Positions 42,451 to 52,952 of a stretch of DNA of 64,000 nt are shown here, one piece after another (positions within the stretch are counted from its first letter, which is position 1; the number at the start of each line of letters is the position of its first letter). A program made the translations under genes and the position numbers. The notes below the pieces were generated by a model. The model had not been told where the DNA came from. It ran no database searches and worked only from the letters and a program-made list of their open reading frames with translations. Origin of the DNA: Diphasiastrum complanatum (Eukaryota > Streptophyta > Lycopodiopsida > Lycopodiales > Lycopodiaceae); the NCBI GenBank assembly GCA_029204225.1, contig CM055111.1:16849019-16913018 (forward strand). Direction: 5' to 3'.

Positions 42451-44420
42451 ATATGGATCCATTTATCCTGAAGATCCAGATACTAGCTTATGTCCAAATT
42501 TTAAGTCCGTTAGTAATCTTCTCAAACTTGTATGTGAAGGAAACAATGGATTACTTGAATATTGTCAAAGGTTGCATGACATTGGCTTGCATGATGCAAA
42601 TTGTTGAGTCTCAATCAACATTGCAGTGTGCTTATGAACAATTGCAATATTATGTGCAACACTCTAGTAATGAAAACATTGCACTCAAGCATGTTATATC
42701 AGAGTTGAATACTACAATAACAAGTCTTCAGAGATAAAAAACCAAGATATGTCAGAATCATTGGAGAAGTTGTGATCCGAAAGTTTAAAATCAATTGTTG
42801 ATGTGGAAATGATCAAGAAAGACAGTGATGAAAAAGAAACGAAAAAGAGTAACGAAGAGGAACATTGATGGTTTATCTTTACATAGCGGCAATCAGAAGA
42901 AAAGAATTTGAACATTCAAACATGTTAGATTATAAATTTTTTCTTCATTTGTATATTTTTATTTAATTTTGGTTTGTTTCAATTGCATTATCAATTTTAT
43001 TGTTGACTAAACATCATATGGCTTTGATATGTGTGTTGCAGATCATGCTTGGTTGCAAAGGACTATTTCAAAAATCGATCATGCATTGGAAAATCTTTAA
43101 GTCATGTTCTCCCAAGAAAGTCAACAAAAGCAATGATGGAAAATGATCGATTTCAAAAAATGGAAAATGAAATTACACAAATAGTTTTGAGTAAGAATCA
43201 AACTTATTTGGATGCAAATGTGATACAAGGTGCACGTGATCAGGCTGGAATTAGCAAAATGCTTATTCTACATTTTTCAGAATAGTTCAAGAAGCATTCT
43301 CTCAAGTGGAAATTAAGAAAACTTATCTTCCTCGTCCATATCGAGTAACATTAGCAAGAAATTATTCCAACAAGGGAATGTTCAAGGTTGTTGGCCAACC
43401 ATTTCATATAAACGATTTATACAAATTTGAAAGTGGTGAACTTAAATACAACGATTGCAACAATATTTTCCTTGATGTCGAAAATGTCTTAAAATACATT
43501 ATTTGATTCTATGAACTACATGAACATCAAACAAATGGAAAGTTGATTATTGTGATGAAACTAGACAAATCTGGAATCATCAAAGGTCAAAAGCTAGAAC
43601 GGGTGAGTGTCACTTTGATGAACAAGATATCAGATACCAATGATAGCACATTTAGTGTTCAATCAGAAAATCACACATGGTGGATAGTTGCATTCTATGT
43701 ACATTTGACATATTTCTATTCAATTTGTTTAGATACACTTCTATTTTTGAATACATGATTAATGCAGCATACATTACTTGCTTTTTTACAGGTTTTCAAA
43801 GAGGATCATAATGTTCTCTCATGGATATTTTTGCGTACAAATTATGGCGAAATTACAAAGGGACATTTGGAGGGTCAGAAACTTACAGTGGAAAATCATG
43901 GATGTTTTCAAATCCAATGGCATCTTGCAAGTTATTTAAAAACACTAAAATGTATGTATAATGTCTCTCATGGGACAACATCAAAGCATCTTTGTATTTA
44001 GTGCGTGAAGAATTGCTACGATATGAGTTTGGGATGAGCAAACAATGGCCCAACAAGAGAAGTAGAAGATCCAAATCTAAAAGGTGTTTTGCCAATTCCA
44101 CTGAAATATGTTCATATATGCACATTGCATGCTGAGGTACATGTGAGGTACATGTGATTGAGAGACTTATTAATCTTCACATTCTATTTGCTTGGAATAC
44201 AAAACCAGAGTCCCTGTCTAAATCAGCTATCAAAAAGTTGGAAGAAGTTCTCTCAAAAACATGACTACATAAAGGAAATGTCACAATTGAAAAAAGTGAG
44301 AAACTGTCTGGAAAGTTAGGAAATGTTCCTAGTAAGCCATCAATTGGAGGTGCTAAAGCAAGGATATTCATATCCAATCACACTTGCAAATAATCTGATA
44401 TCACTTATTGTATTTGGAAA
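42451..44420 (+). pseudogene. Unrecognised multi-exon protein-coding relic
   Basis: Coding-like segments lie in order on the + strand. Segment 42540-42737 is helical. Segment 43042-43285 follows an acceptor (gtgttgcag) and includes MENDRFQKMENEITQIV and QGARDQAG. Segment 43306-43505 includes RPYRVTLARNYSNKGMFKVV and GQPFHINDLYKF. Segment 43543-43730 includes LIIVMKLDKSGIIKGQKLER and FSVQSENHTWW. Segment 43793-43990 follows a tttttacag acceptor and includes FQIQWHLASYLKTLKCMY. Segment 44150-44390 includes VIERLINLHILFAWNTKPES. Frames are broken by stops and small shifts. It reads like one gene with introns, possibly of transposon origin, but I cannot assign a family. Confidence 0.5.
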
Positions 44421-44533
44421 GATATTGTTTCAGTAACACAAGAGAATAGGAGAAGTACTCGAATGCAAAAAGCACGTGTGGAAGAACTTTGACATGCTCC
44501 CATTTATGGTCCAAAAAGTACTATACTTTCACA

Positions 44534-45662
44534 TGGTATCAGATCCAAGTACAAGGGCTTGAATCATTGACCAAATCAAATCCATTTTTAGCAAGTATTG
44601 GTGCTAAAAACTAGTTTTGTGAGGGCGATCTAGAAGCTAAGGTTTGGTGAGGGGATTTGATTCCAAAGTTTGTAGGGTTCAAAATCCATATTGTTCACAC
44701 GTGTGAGCATCTCTGAACCTGCATTTAATGTATGATATTCATTTGATCATTAAAAATTCAATTTGAGAGATCTTGATGTGATTATTAGTGGAAATCTTGG
44801 AATAAACTACCAAGTTTGAGTGCCATTGATTAGATTTGAATTTGATTCATGAAATCTAAATAATCAAGGCTGAAATAAAGTCCTATTAAAGTCACTTACA
44901 GGTCTTGAAAGTACATCAAGAGGTGTGAGGGAGATTGAGTAATTTTTGTGTCCAAAAATAGCCAAGAATGGCAAGATTTGTTTGAAAGTAGATTTCACAT
45001 CATCTTATCTTCATTTCAACTTTGTGAGGGAGTGATAGAACTGAGATTATAAGTCCATTTGTTGGATTAGAAATTTAATTTGAGTGAAACACTACAAGTG
45101 TGAGACCTTTGTGAGTTTCAAAGTTAATCAAATCTATTTCTTGTGTGTAGAATTCACTAGTAAGATGGGATCTATTGGAGTATACCTTCTAGAAGCTAGT
45201 GAGAGATTGAATTCTACTAATTATGCTATTTGGAAGGTTAGGATGGAGTCACTAATGGTGCTCCAAGACTTTATGAGTTCTTGATTGAGGATGAAGATGA
45301 ACCTCTAGGTGCACAGGAGTTAGTGAGATACAAAAAGAGATTTAGGCTTGCACTTCATTGTGTGGGGATGAATTTGAGCAATGAGCTTTTGAGAGAACGA
45401 TCATCATGTACAAGTGCTAAAGAGGCTTGGAATTATTTAAAATCAATCTATGAATCTAGAAACACTTCTAGAGTACTTATGCTTAGAAATCAAATTTTGC
45501 AAAGCATGAAGAGAAGTGAGGAGAGTGCACCTGATTATGTGCTTAGAATCAAGTCTCTGAACAGAGAGTTGGCTTCCATTGGAGACAATATTCAAGATGG
45601 AGAGCTTGTATAGATTGTCCTTAATGGTCTAGGAAATGATTTTTCAAATTTGGTCCAAAGCT
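44534..45662 (+). pseudogene. Relic F: Copia primer site, leader and gag, truncated
   Basis: TGGTATCAGATCC at 44534-44546 directly follows an LTR-like end (..ctttcaca) and is a one-base variant of the iMet primer site. The leader contains a perfect CACACGTGTG (44696-44705). Gag begins near 45165 (MGSIGVYLLEASERLNSTNYAIWKVRMESL) and continues after a one-base shift near 45280 (LALHCVGMNLSNELL, EAWNYLKSIYES, FSNLVQS). It closely resembles Copia A gag. A stop occurs at 45611-45613. The element is cut at about 45662, where the LTR of relic E begins. Confidence 0.85.
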
Positions 45663-45663
45663 A

Positions 45664-46193
45664 GTCAACAAAATCTTGATCTAGATTGGCAATTTGACAA
45701 ATAACAAGCATCGATTATCAAATCAAAGATAAAGAACATAGATCCGAGCCCACATGTGTGAAGAGAAGCCTGTTGTACGGCCTGTAGACAGTGTTTGAAG
45801 TGTACTAAGTGTTGGTTTCATTTGGAGCAAAGAAAAAAAAATGTACATAGAGAGCAAATCTGAAATTGCCAATGTGCTCCAAAAATAATCTATCTTCTCA
45901 CTATGGAGAGATGGAATACATAGCAAAACTCACTGCCTTTGTAAAGTTAGGTGAATTTCTAGCATGTAATAAGGAGGTTATCTCAACCTTTTTGCCCTAA
46001 AATGAAATCCTAGCCTATTTCCTAGAGTCATGCTTGATAGATAGCTAGTTGGTCAAAATCTCATCATAAATCAAGGTCTAGACCCTATAAAGTAGGGATC
46101 TCTATTAAATAGACACAACCACTTCTTTTGACTTGAGCTAACCTACTTTAGGAGTAGATTGCCACATGGCACTTTGGCCATACATGTGTGGAA
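45664..46193 (-). repeat. Relic E 3' LTR, outer part (split by Copia C)
   Basis: The LTR of relic E is interrupted at 46189-46193 (tggaa) by Copia C and resumes at 51769-51836, ending in tttttcaca followed by the purine tract complement ctcctcctc. The similar LTR at 42052-42450 supports the assignment. The left boundary against relic F gag is approximate. Confidence 0.6.
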
Positions 46194-46840
46194 TGTGAAA
46201 AATACAGATCCTAAGTGGATCTAAACTCCAAGATCATTGGCTTGAATGCTTGCACTCCAAACTACATAAGCTAGGAATTGGCAACACATTCTATGCTACC
46301 TAGAATGCAAAGAACTTGATCAAAAAGCATTTATCACAAATGGAAACTTCCATAAACATCAAGTGCGGCCCAAAATAGCATTATACAGTCCATAATACAT
46401 CAGCCTACCACTTTTGGAAAGCACCTAAGATCATACACACAAAGCTTGAACTCAATCACTACACAATGCCAACAATGGAAGGAGAACCCAATAGAAAAAT
46501 CTCTCATTAAGCAAATGAATACAATGGATCTGCTCCAACCTGTTTCTCCACGGCCTACCTGCTATATATAGCTGAGAGAGATGACTCTCTCTCCTCTCTC
46601 TAGACCCTCCTTACCTAAAATATGCCCTATATAGGTAAAATTGGCATATATGTCCAAAATACATGAAAATGGACTCATTTCGAAGGTCTTGAAGTTTGAC
46701 ACTTCTTCATACTGAAAAAATACACTTACTAAAAATATCTAGACCTGTTTCACACGTGTGAAAAGTCAGATCCTAAACTATGTGCCATTTTTAGCAATTT
46801 TGGCCTAAAACTAGACAAGGAAATGTTGACAATTTTCACA
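46194..46840 (-). repeat. Copia C 3' LTR
   Basis: The LTR is 647 bp with TG..CA ends. Its first 250 bp or so on + (R-U5 side) match B and D, and the rest (U3) diverges strongly except for short conserved boxes. The purine tract lies at 46841-46850. Confidence 0.95.
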
Positions 46841-46853
46841 CTCCCTCTTCAAC

Positions 46854-47747
46854 TTAACTTGCTAGTTTTACAACACTACTTTGTTCCAACTTAAGAATGA
46901 TCTCCATCATCAGAATAGATCTCTTCTCAAGGATCCTAATATGTACAAAATAGGACACAACATAATTGATATAGATAATAGTGTCCATATAGGATGCTTC
47001 ACTATTTCTTACATCAATTTTACATAGAATCATAAAAATGGTACATGTAAAAGAACATAGAATCTCAATTAATGAATTCCTCCATGTATCCATCTCTGGT
47101 TTCTCTGTAAAATAGCAGCAAACAAGTTGTAAATGAAAGTGATCAACAAGTGTTTGCATGCCTCCTCCACATTTCACTATACATATAGTGAATGCAACAT
47201 GTATCTCCATGAATGAACTTCCATCACCACCTTGCCTTTGTAGATCTTCAATCCATGAAAGCCTTTGAGTGAATGAATGCCAAAAAGATGTGTTCCCTAC
47301 TCCATTTGAATGACCAAAACCTGAACTTGAAATACTTGAAGTACCTCCACAAGATTTGCACACAACGCTTGATCCTACAATGTCAACAAGTTGCCAATTT
47401 GCCAACACTAGAATACTAGATCTTGAACTTTGTTCAAAAGAAAACATATTGACCACTTCAATACCTTTCAAGATCTGAATAAATTCATGTACTTGATCAT
47501 ACAAACCAGCAATGATAACTATTCCATCTCCAAGATCCAAAGGATGCAAAACTGTGGAACTAGTTTCATTGAATTTTGACAATTCCAACACATTGACATG
47601 ACAATGTTCATACATGAGATTAAACAAGTAAGGTAGAGTAAGAAGACACTTCCTTGCAGCTCCAAAGACCTTACTTGAACCTTCAAGAACTTGTAAAAAC
47701 AGATCCAAAATGCCTTGACCATTTGTCTCTTCTTTGATGCTTTTCAA
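46854..47747 (-). CDS. Copia C downstream open frame of unknown function
   Basis: The frame is open for about 297 codons and overlaps the end of the upstream frame by a few bases, but in this phase it begins at TTG, not ATG. Independent translation is doubtful, and a frameshift from the upstream frame is possible. The start (KSIKEETNGQGILDLFLQ..SSKVFGAARKC) is homologous to relics H (VKSIKG..DLFLQ..SSKVKGAAKKC) and I. The end (VKLAS, stop, then VEEGV in the same frame) matches the C-terminus of B pol (LKLASNVEEGV) with Asn replaced by a stop. The middle (Ser/Gly-rich, with several Cys) has no recognisable domain. I cannot assign a function. Confidence 0.55.
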   Translation of the reverse strand: MKSIKEETNGQGILDLFLQVLEGSSKVFGAARKCLLTLPYLFNLMYEHCHVNVLELSKFNETSSTVLHPLDLGDGIVIIAGLYDQVHEFIQILKGIEVVNMFSFEQSSRSSILVLANWQLVDIVGSSVVCKSCGGTSSISSSGFGHSNGVGNTSFWHSFTQRLSWIEDLQRQGGDGSSFMEIHVAFTICIVKCGGGMQTLVDHFHLQLVCCYFTEKPEMDTWRNSLIEILCSFTCTIFMILCKIDVRNSEASYMDTIIYINYVVSYFVHIRILEKRSILMMEIILKLEQSSVVKLAS

Positions 47748-49945
47748 TAGCTTCGAATTGCCACTTGTCTCTTGGTGTGATGAAGCAATCCAAGATCAAC
47801 CTCTTGATCTTCCAATAAGACATCAAAGATCTTGCATATGTGAACATCTTCAGATCTGAAACTCTGAAGATACTCCCTCTCAAACACATGATTAAGATCC
47901 CACAAGATCTCATCAATGCTCAAATTTGACCCTTCACTATAGTTAGTGAAAACAATGCCACCATCATAAACCAAAAGATAGATTCCAACATTTCCATTTA
48001 ACATGAAGTAGAGTAGGTGAAGATGAGTATCAAACCTAATCAAAACAGCCCTCTTGAGTTCATAACAAACCTCAATAAGCTCACCAATGATATCTCCCTT
48101 GCCTTGAAGAAGTTGCCACTTGAGTTGCTCCATGTAGTCTTCTTCAACCAACCTTTTGCCATCTTGACCATGAATGAACAATCCACCACAATCATAGAAT
48201 GCTTTGAGTTGATGAAGAGATGTTAGATCCATGCTTTGGATCTTCCCAAGAACCACTCTTCCATTGCCCTTTCCTTCACAAGACTCCCTCTTAATGCTAT
48301 CACCACAAAAGTTAGAAACCTCCCTCTTGATAGTTGCACCATAAGAAGTAGAAGACTCTTGAATATTAGAAGCCAAGAAAAGAATCCTTAGTACCTTCAA
48401 CATAAGAGTTATTGAAGTACTCTCTCTTTTCAAACATGAACTTCTACTCAATGATTTAGGTAATGAGTCATATGATAATGATTCTTCCTCACTATCGTTC
48501 ATAAAAACATCATTCAAAGTACATCCTACTTTGAACACTTCACATACTTCTCTTCCTTTTGACTTGTGATCTCCCTCACCAAGTCTCATGATAGAAACCT
48601 TTGATCTACTCTTTTTATGAAGAAATGTGACACCACTTGTTGCACAAATGACTTTATCACAAAAAGATGTAAAAGAACCATTTCCTTCAAGCATGCTCAA
48701 AGCACCATCATCTTTTCCCACATGATTACATACATCAATATGAAAAGAATTAGAAGAACAACCATCTTCTTGCAAAGAATGACACTTAGCATCTCCATCT
48801 TTTTCCATATGAACAAACAAGTCATTAGCAACAATCACTTCCAAAGAAGAATCTTCATCAACTCCATTGATGAAGTTAGCTCCTTCCTTACCTTTTCCAT
48901 TTTTGCACTTGCCATCTAGCACCATTGAAGAACCACCAAGCCTTGGAAGTCCATGAGTAGAAGAGTACAAACATGATGCTAATTTAGCTCCACATGACTC
49001 CATATGACTAGTAGGTAACACTAGTGCATCTTCAAGATCCAATGGATCCAAAAAATTGACCATAGATTCACCAAAGCTTGCCAAGTTAGCACAACAATTA
49101 TCATCTCCAAGAAGTACATTAGATCTCAACCTAGATCTAGCATTTTGTTTCTTATGGCATTCATTTGCAAAATGTCCTTTTATCCCACAATAAAAGCACT
49201 TGAACTTTGACTTATTGTTCTTAGTAGAAGAGGAAGAGGAAGAGTGATCATCATGATCAAAGTTACCACCTTTGGACCATTTCCCTTTGCCTTTACCTTT
49301 GCCCTTGAATTTGCCTTTTGTGAAGAAAGCCTCTTCACCTCCACCTTGCAAGGATGCACCATCAAGCTTTGATTGCAACCTATGTTCTTCAGCCAATAAG
49401 ATTTCTTGCAAGTCAACCACACTTGGCAAGACTCTTTGAATGGCAAAACTTTGCACAAGGTTAGCATGTTCATTTAGCAAACCATTCAACATAACTTGGA
49501 CTATTTCACCATCTTTTATGTTCTCATCAATGCATGCTAAATCATCACTTAGGGACTTAACTCTCAAGATAAATGCATGAGCACTTTCACCCTCTCTTTG
49601 CCTACTAGAAAATATTTGTCTCCTTAGGGTCAATACCCTAGATGTGGACTTTGATTCAAAGAGCTTCTTTAAGGCATTCCATGCCTCACTTGCACTTTGA
49701 CACTTTTCAACTTCCTTGAGAAGTTCATTTGTAACATTCATTTTAATGATATGAAGAGCCCTTTTGGCCTTCTTATCAAACCTTTGTTGCTCTTGAAGTG
49801 TGAGAGGTCTCTCTTCAATTTCTGCAACTATGTCCATGAGTTCATTCAACTCAAGTAAGGACTCCATCCTCACTTTCCAAGTAGAGTAGTTTGATGAACT
49901 CAACCTTTCACTAGACTCTAGCATGATCCCACCATTGGAAGCCAT
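47744..49945 (-). CDS. Copia C gag fused to a rearranged pol-derived module
   Basis: The open frame is 733 codons. Residues 1-266 are B-type gag, ending in the same CCHC knuckle (C250, C253, H258, C263). From residue 267 the sequence leaves gag-pol entirely. Near residues 560-690 a degenerate reverse transcriptase can be traced: VEEDYMEQ parallels LEEDIYMEQ, YELKRA parallels YGLKQA, and DTHLHLLYFML parallels the DHSLYFRL region. LLVYDGGIVF stands where LLIYVDDI should be, so the catalytic Asp pair is lost. DSG, HHCC and D,D-35-E motifs are absent. The long open frame after this rearrangement suggests recent origin from an open template or some constraint. It probably makes a Gag variant able to enter particles. 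Confidence 0.8.
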   Translation of the reverse strand: MASNGGIMLESSERLSSSNYSTWKVRMESLLELNELMDIVAEIEERPLTLQEQQRFDKKAKRALHIIKMNVTNELLKEVEKCQSASEAWNALKKLFESKSTSRVLTLRRQIFSSRQREGESAHAFILRVKSLSDDLACIDENIKDGEIVQVMLNGLLNEHANLVQSFAIQRVLPSVVDLQEILLAEEHRLQSKLDGASLQGGGEEAFFTKGKFKGKGKGKGKWSKGGNFDHDDHSSSSSSTKNNKSKFKCFYCGIKGHFANECHKKQNARSRLRSNVLLGDDNCCANLASFGESMVNFLDPLDLEDALVLPTSHMESCGAKLASCLYSSTHGLPRLGGSSMVLDGKCKNGKGKEGANFINGVDEDSSLEVIVANDLFVHMEKDGDAKCHSLQEDGCSSNSFHIDVCNHVGKDDGALSMLEGNGSFTSFCDKVICATSGVTFLHKKSRSKVSIMRLGEGDHKSKGREVCEVFKVGCTLNDVFMNDSEEESLSYDSLPKSLSRSSCLKRESTSITLMLKVLRILFLASNIQESSTSYGATIKREVSNFCGDSIKRESCEGKGNGRVVLGKIQSMDLTSLHQLKAFYDCGGLFIHGQDGKRLVEEDYMEQLKWQLLQGKGDIIGELIEVCYELKRAVLIRFDTHLHLLYFMLNGNVGIYLLVYDGGIVFTNYSEGSNLSIDEILWDLNHVFEREYLQSFRSEDVHICKIFDVLLEDQEVDLGLLHHTKRQVAIRSY

Positions 49946-51116
49946 GATTCTAATGTTTTTTCAACTTTTAGGTTCTGTCCTAGAGCACTTAGCACTCACT
50001 TTTCTCTCAACAAATGATAGATAAAGAGATCTATGAAGATTTAGGACCCTAAAACACTTCTATCTTGAACCTAGATGGTTTCCAAGCATAGAAAGGAAGA
50101 TTGAAACACATGCAACACTTTGCACACACTAAGAATGGATTACAAAATCAAACCAACCTGAACACACTCTTGCTTAAGCTCTCAAACTTTCCAGCAAGTG
50201 ACCAAATCAAGTTATGGTGTGAAGAGTTACTTGCATTCTTAGAAAATACCCAAAACTAGGATGCCAAGATTACCTAGTAATGAACAAACTTGATCAACAT
50301 ATGATCAACACACTAAGATATTGATTCAACCTGTAAAACCACATGTAAACCACACTTCTAAAAGTTTATAAACTCCAGCAAGTGATAAATACAAGATTTA
50401 GAGGTGAATGAATGAGCACACTTAGTGAATCACAAGACTAGCTTCACTATCTTGTCAAATCTTGGTGTTTAGATGTAGATCTAAGATCACTTCACATGAG
50501 AATGTTCCTCAACTGTTAAGAACCTGAAAACACACTTGCATAATGGTTAACACCTTCCAGCAAATGCTCCAATCAAATTACATAAGGAGAGTTACTTACA
50601 TGCTCAACAAAGTACACCAAAATTTATGCCAAAATTGATGACAATCTTTACAATATGCTCTTCACAATGGAGCTTACAATATGTTCACCCAAAAAAGGGG
50701 ATCTTTCATCCAAATGGGAGCTTTGCTCAGCCTTTAGGAGAATTACAACTCACTCAAAAGAGCATTTGTCATCCACTTAAGGAGAAGTTTCATCCACTTA
50801 AGGAGAGTGTTCATCCAAGAATGGAGATTGTCAACAATAGGATTGAAAAGAACATTGTTAGTATTGAATATGCACAAGCCTCACAATCACAAATGATTAG
50901 GTGTTATGATCTGATCCAAAATAGTTTCTTTTCAGCCTCTGATCTTCAATAGACCTGAAATATGCTTTTGATCCACAAGTTCAACTCACAAAACAAAAGT
51001 TAGTAAGATTTGATCAACAAAGCAATGCAAAATCATGCTAGAACTTGATCAAACATCCAAATATCACAAAAAATGGAATACTTACTGTAAATAGAAGCCA
51101 ACCAGCTCTGATACCA

Positions 51117-51763
51117 TGTGAAAAATACAGATCCTAAGTGGATCTAAACTCCAAGATCATTGGCTTGAATGCTTGCACTCCAAACTACATAAGCTAGGAA
51201 TTGGCAAGACATTCTATGCTACCTAGAATGCAAAGAACTTGATCAAAAAGCATTTATCACAAATGGAAACTTCCATAAACATCAAGTGCGGCCCAAAATA
51301 GCATTATACAGTCCATAATACATCAGCCTACCACTTTTGGAAAGCACCTAAGATCATACACACAAAGCTTGAACTCAATCACTACACAATGCCAACAATG
51401 GAAGGAGAACCCAATAGAAAAATCTCTCATTAAGCAAATGAATACAATGGATCTGCTCCAACCTGTTTCTCCACGGCCTACCTGCTATATATAGCTGAGA
51501 GAGATGACTCTCTCTCCTCTCTCTAGACCCTCCTTACCTAAAATATGCCCTATATAGGTAAAATTGGCATATATGTCCAAAATACATGAAAATGGACTCA
51601 TTTCGAAGGTCTTGAAGTTTGACACTTCTTCATACTGAAAAAATACACTTACTAAAAATATCTAGACCTGTTTCACACGTGTGAAAAGTCAGATCCTAAA
51701 CTATGTGCCATTTTTAGCAATTTTGGCCTAAAACTAGACAAGGAAATGTTGACAATTTTCACA
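51117..51763 (-). repeat. Copia C 5' LTR
   Basis: This is a 647-bp direct repeat of 46194-46840. The perfect G-box palindrome is at 51671-51686. It is followed on the element strand by the iMet primer site (51116 to 51105), then the leader shared with B and D. The antisense 108-codon frame of the leader is at 50626-50952. Confidence 0.95.
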
Positions 51764-51768
51764 TGGAA

Positions 51769-52296
51769 TCCAATTATAGACAAAAATGTACAATATGCTA
51801 CATGGCTACATTTGCCAAAGTTGGCAATTTTTCACACTCCTCCTCAAATCTAGCCTTGGAAACAATAATGCTTTTAACAATCTCTCCAATTGAAAATATA
51901 AGCTTGACAAATGAATCTTTAGGGAAAGATTTAGTAAACAAATCAGCCAAGCAACTTGACAATGGCACATGTTGGAGCTTGATCTCTTTGGCTTGCACTT
52001 TCTCCCTCACAAAATGATGAGCAACCGATGTGCTTGCTCCTTGAATGGAATGTAGGATTAGTGGCAAGTGATTGGGATGATTGGTTGTCACAATAGATGA
52101 TTGGGATCTCCTCCTTGATGACATGTAGCTCCACCAGTAGCCTTTTGAGCCACAAGACCTCCTTGCATGTTGATGTCAAGACCTTGTATTTGGATTCTGT
52201 GGAAGATATGGAGACTGTATCTTGTTTTTTGAAAAGCCATGATACTAATCCATCACATAGAAAGGTGGCAAAAGCACTTGGTGATTTCCTATCCAC
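51769..52296 (-). pseudogene. Relic E: end of LTR, purine tract and RNase H
   Basis: The LTR remainder ends at 51836 (tttttcaca), followed by the purine-tract complement ctcctcctc. Leftward-reading pol then covers RNase H: DRKSPSAFATFLCDGLVSW, SSTESKYKVL (Glu kept), IYCDNQSSQSL (Asp kept), RSKHIG, and after a frameshift near 52020 HHFVREKVQAKEIKLQHVP and ADLFTKSF. Copia D is inserted at 52296 and the same gene continues at 58728. It is a pseudogene. Confidence 0.85.
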
Positions 52297-52952
52297 TGTG
52301 AAAAATACAGATCCTAAGTGGATCTAAACTCCAAGATCATTGGCTTGAATGCTTGCACTCCAAACTACATAAGCTAGGAATTGGCAACACATTCTATGCT
52401 ACCTAGAATGCAAAGAACTTGATCAAAAAGCATTTACCACAAATGGAAACTTCCATAAACATCAAGTGCGGCCCAAAATAGCATTATACAGTCCATAATA
52501 CATCAGTCTACCACTTTTGGAAAGCACCTAAGATCATACACAATAGCTTGAAGACAATACACACAACAATGCTCTCAATGGAGGAAGAAACAATGACAAT
52601 GATCTATTGATCTCAATGAAGCATACAAAAGGTTTCTCCAAACTGTTCTCCACGACTTCCCTACTATTTATGGATGAGGAAGATGACTCTCTCTCCTCTC
52701 TCTAGAAGGTACTTGACCCTAGATATTCCCTATATAGGAAAAATAGCTAAAAAATGGCTTATATGACCAAAATACATCAAAATGGTCTCATTTTGAAGGG
52801 TATGAAGTTTGACACTTCATCATACTGAAAAAATACAGTAAATAAAAACATTGTGGCCTGGTTCACACGTGCGAAACTCCAGAACCAAAACTATTTACAA
52901 TTTTAGCCAATTTAGGCCTCAAACTAGCTAGGAAATGTTGACAATTTTCACA
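52297..52952 (-). repeat. Copia D 3' LTR
   Basis: The LTR is 656 bp with TG..CA ends and a G-box in CACGTGcg at 52866-52871. One extra A lies in a run near 52751 relative to the other LTR. Confidence 0.95.

Larger units (their letters stand above)
46194..51763 (-). mobile_element. Copia C: chimeric non-autonomous retrotransposon
   Basis: The element is 5570 bp, with TSD tggaa at 46189-46193 and 51764-51768. Its 647-bp LTRs differ at one visible base (ggcaaCacatt versus ggcaaGacatt), so it moved recently. The primer site (51105-51116), leader, gag up to the zinc knuckle, purine tract and the R-U5 end of the LTR are almost identical to B and D. The U3 half is clearly different (TATA-like tatatata at 46563-46570 and a perfect TTTCACACGTGTGAAA at 46748-46763). 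Protease, integrase and functional RT/RNase H are missing and replaced by an open 467-residue module. It needs enzymes from elsewhere, and B-type elements are the obvious source. Confidence 0.93.
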
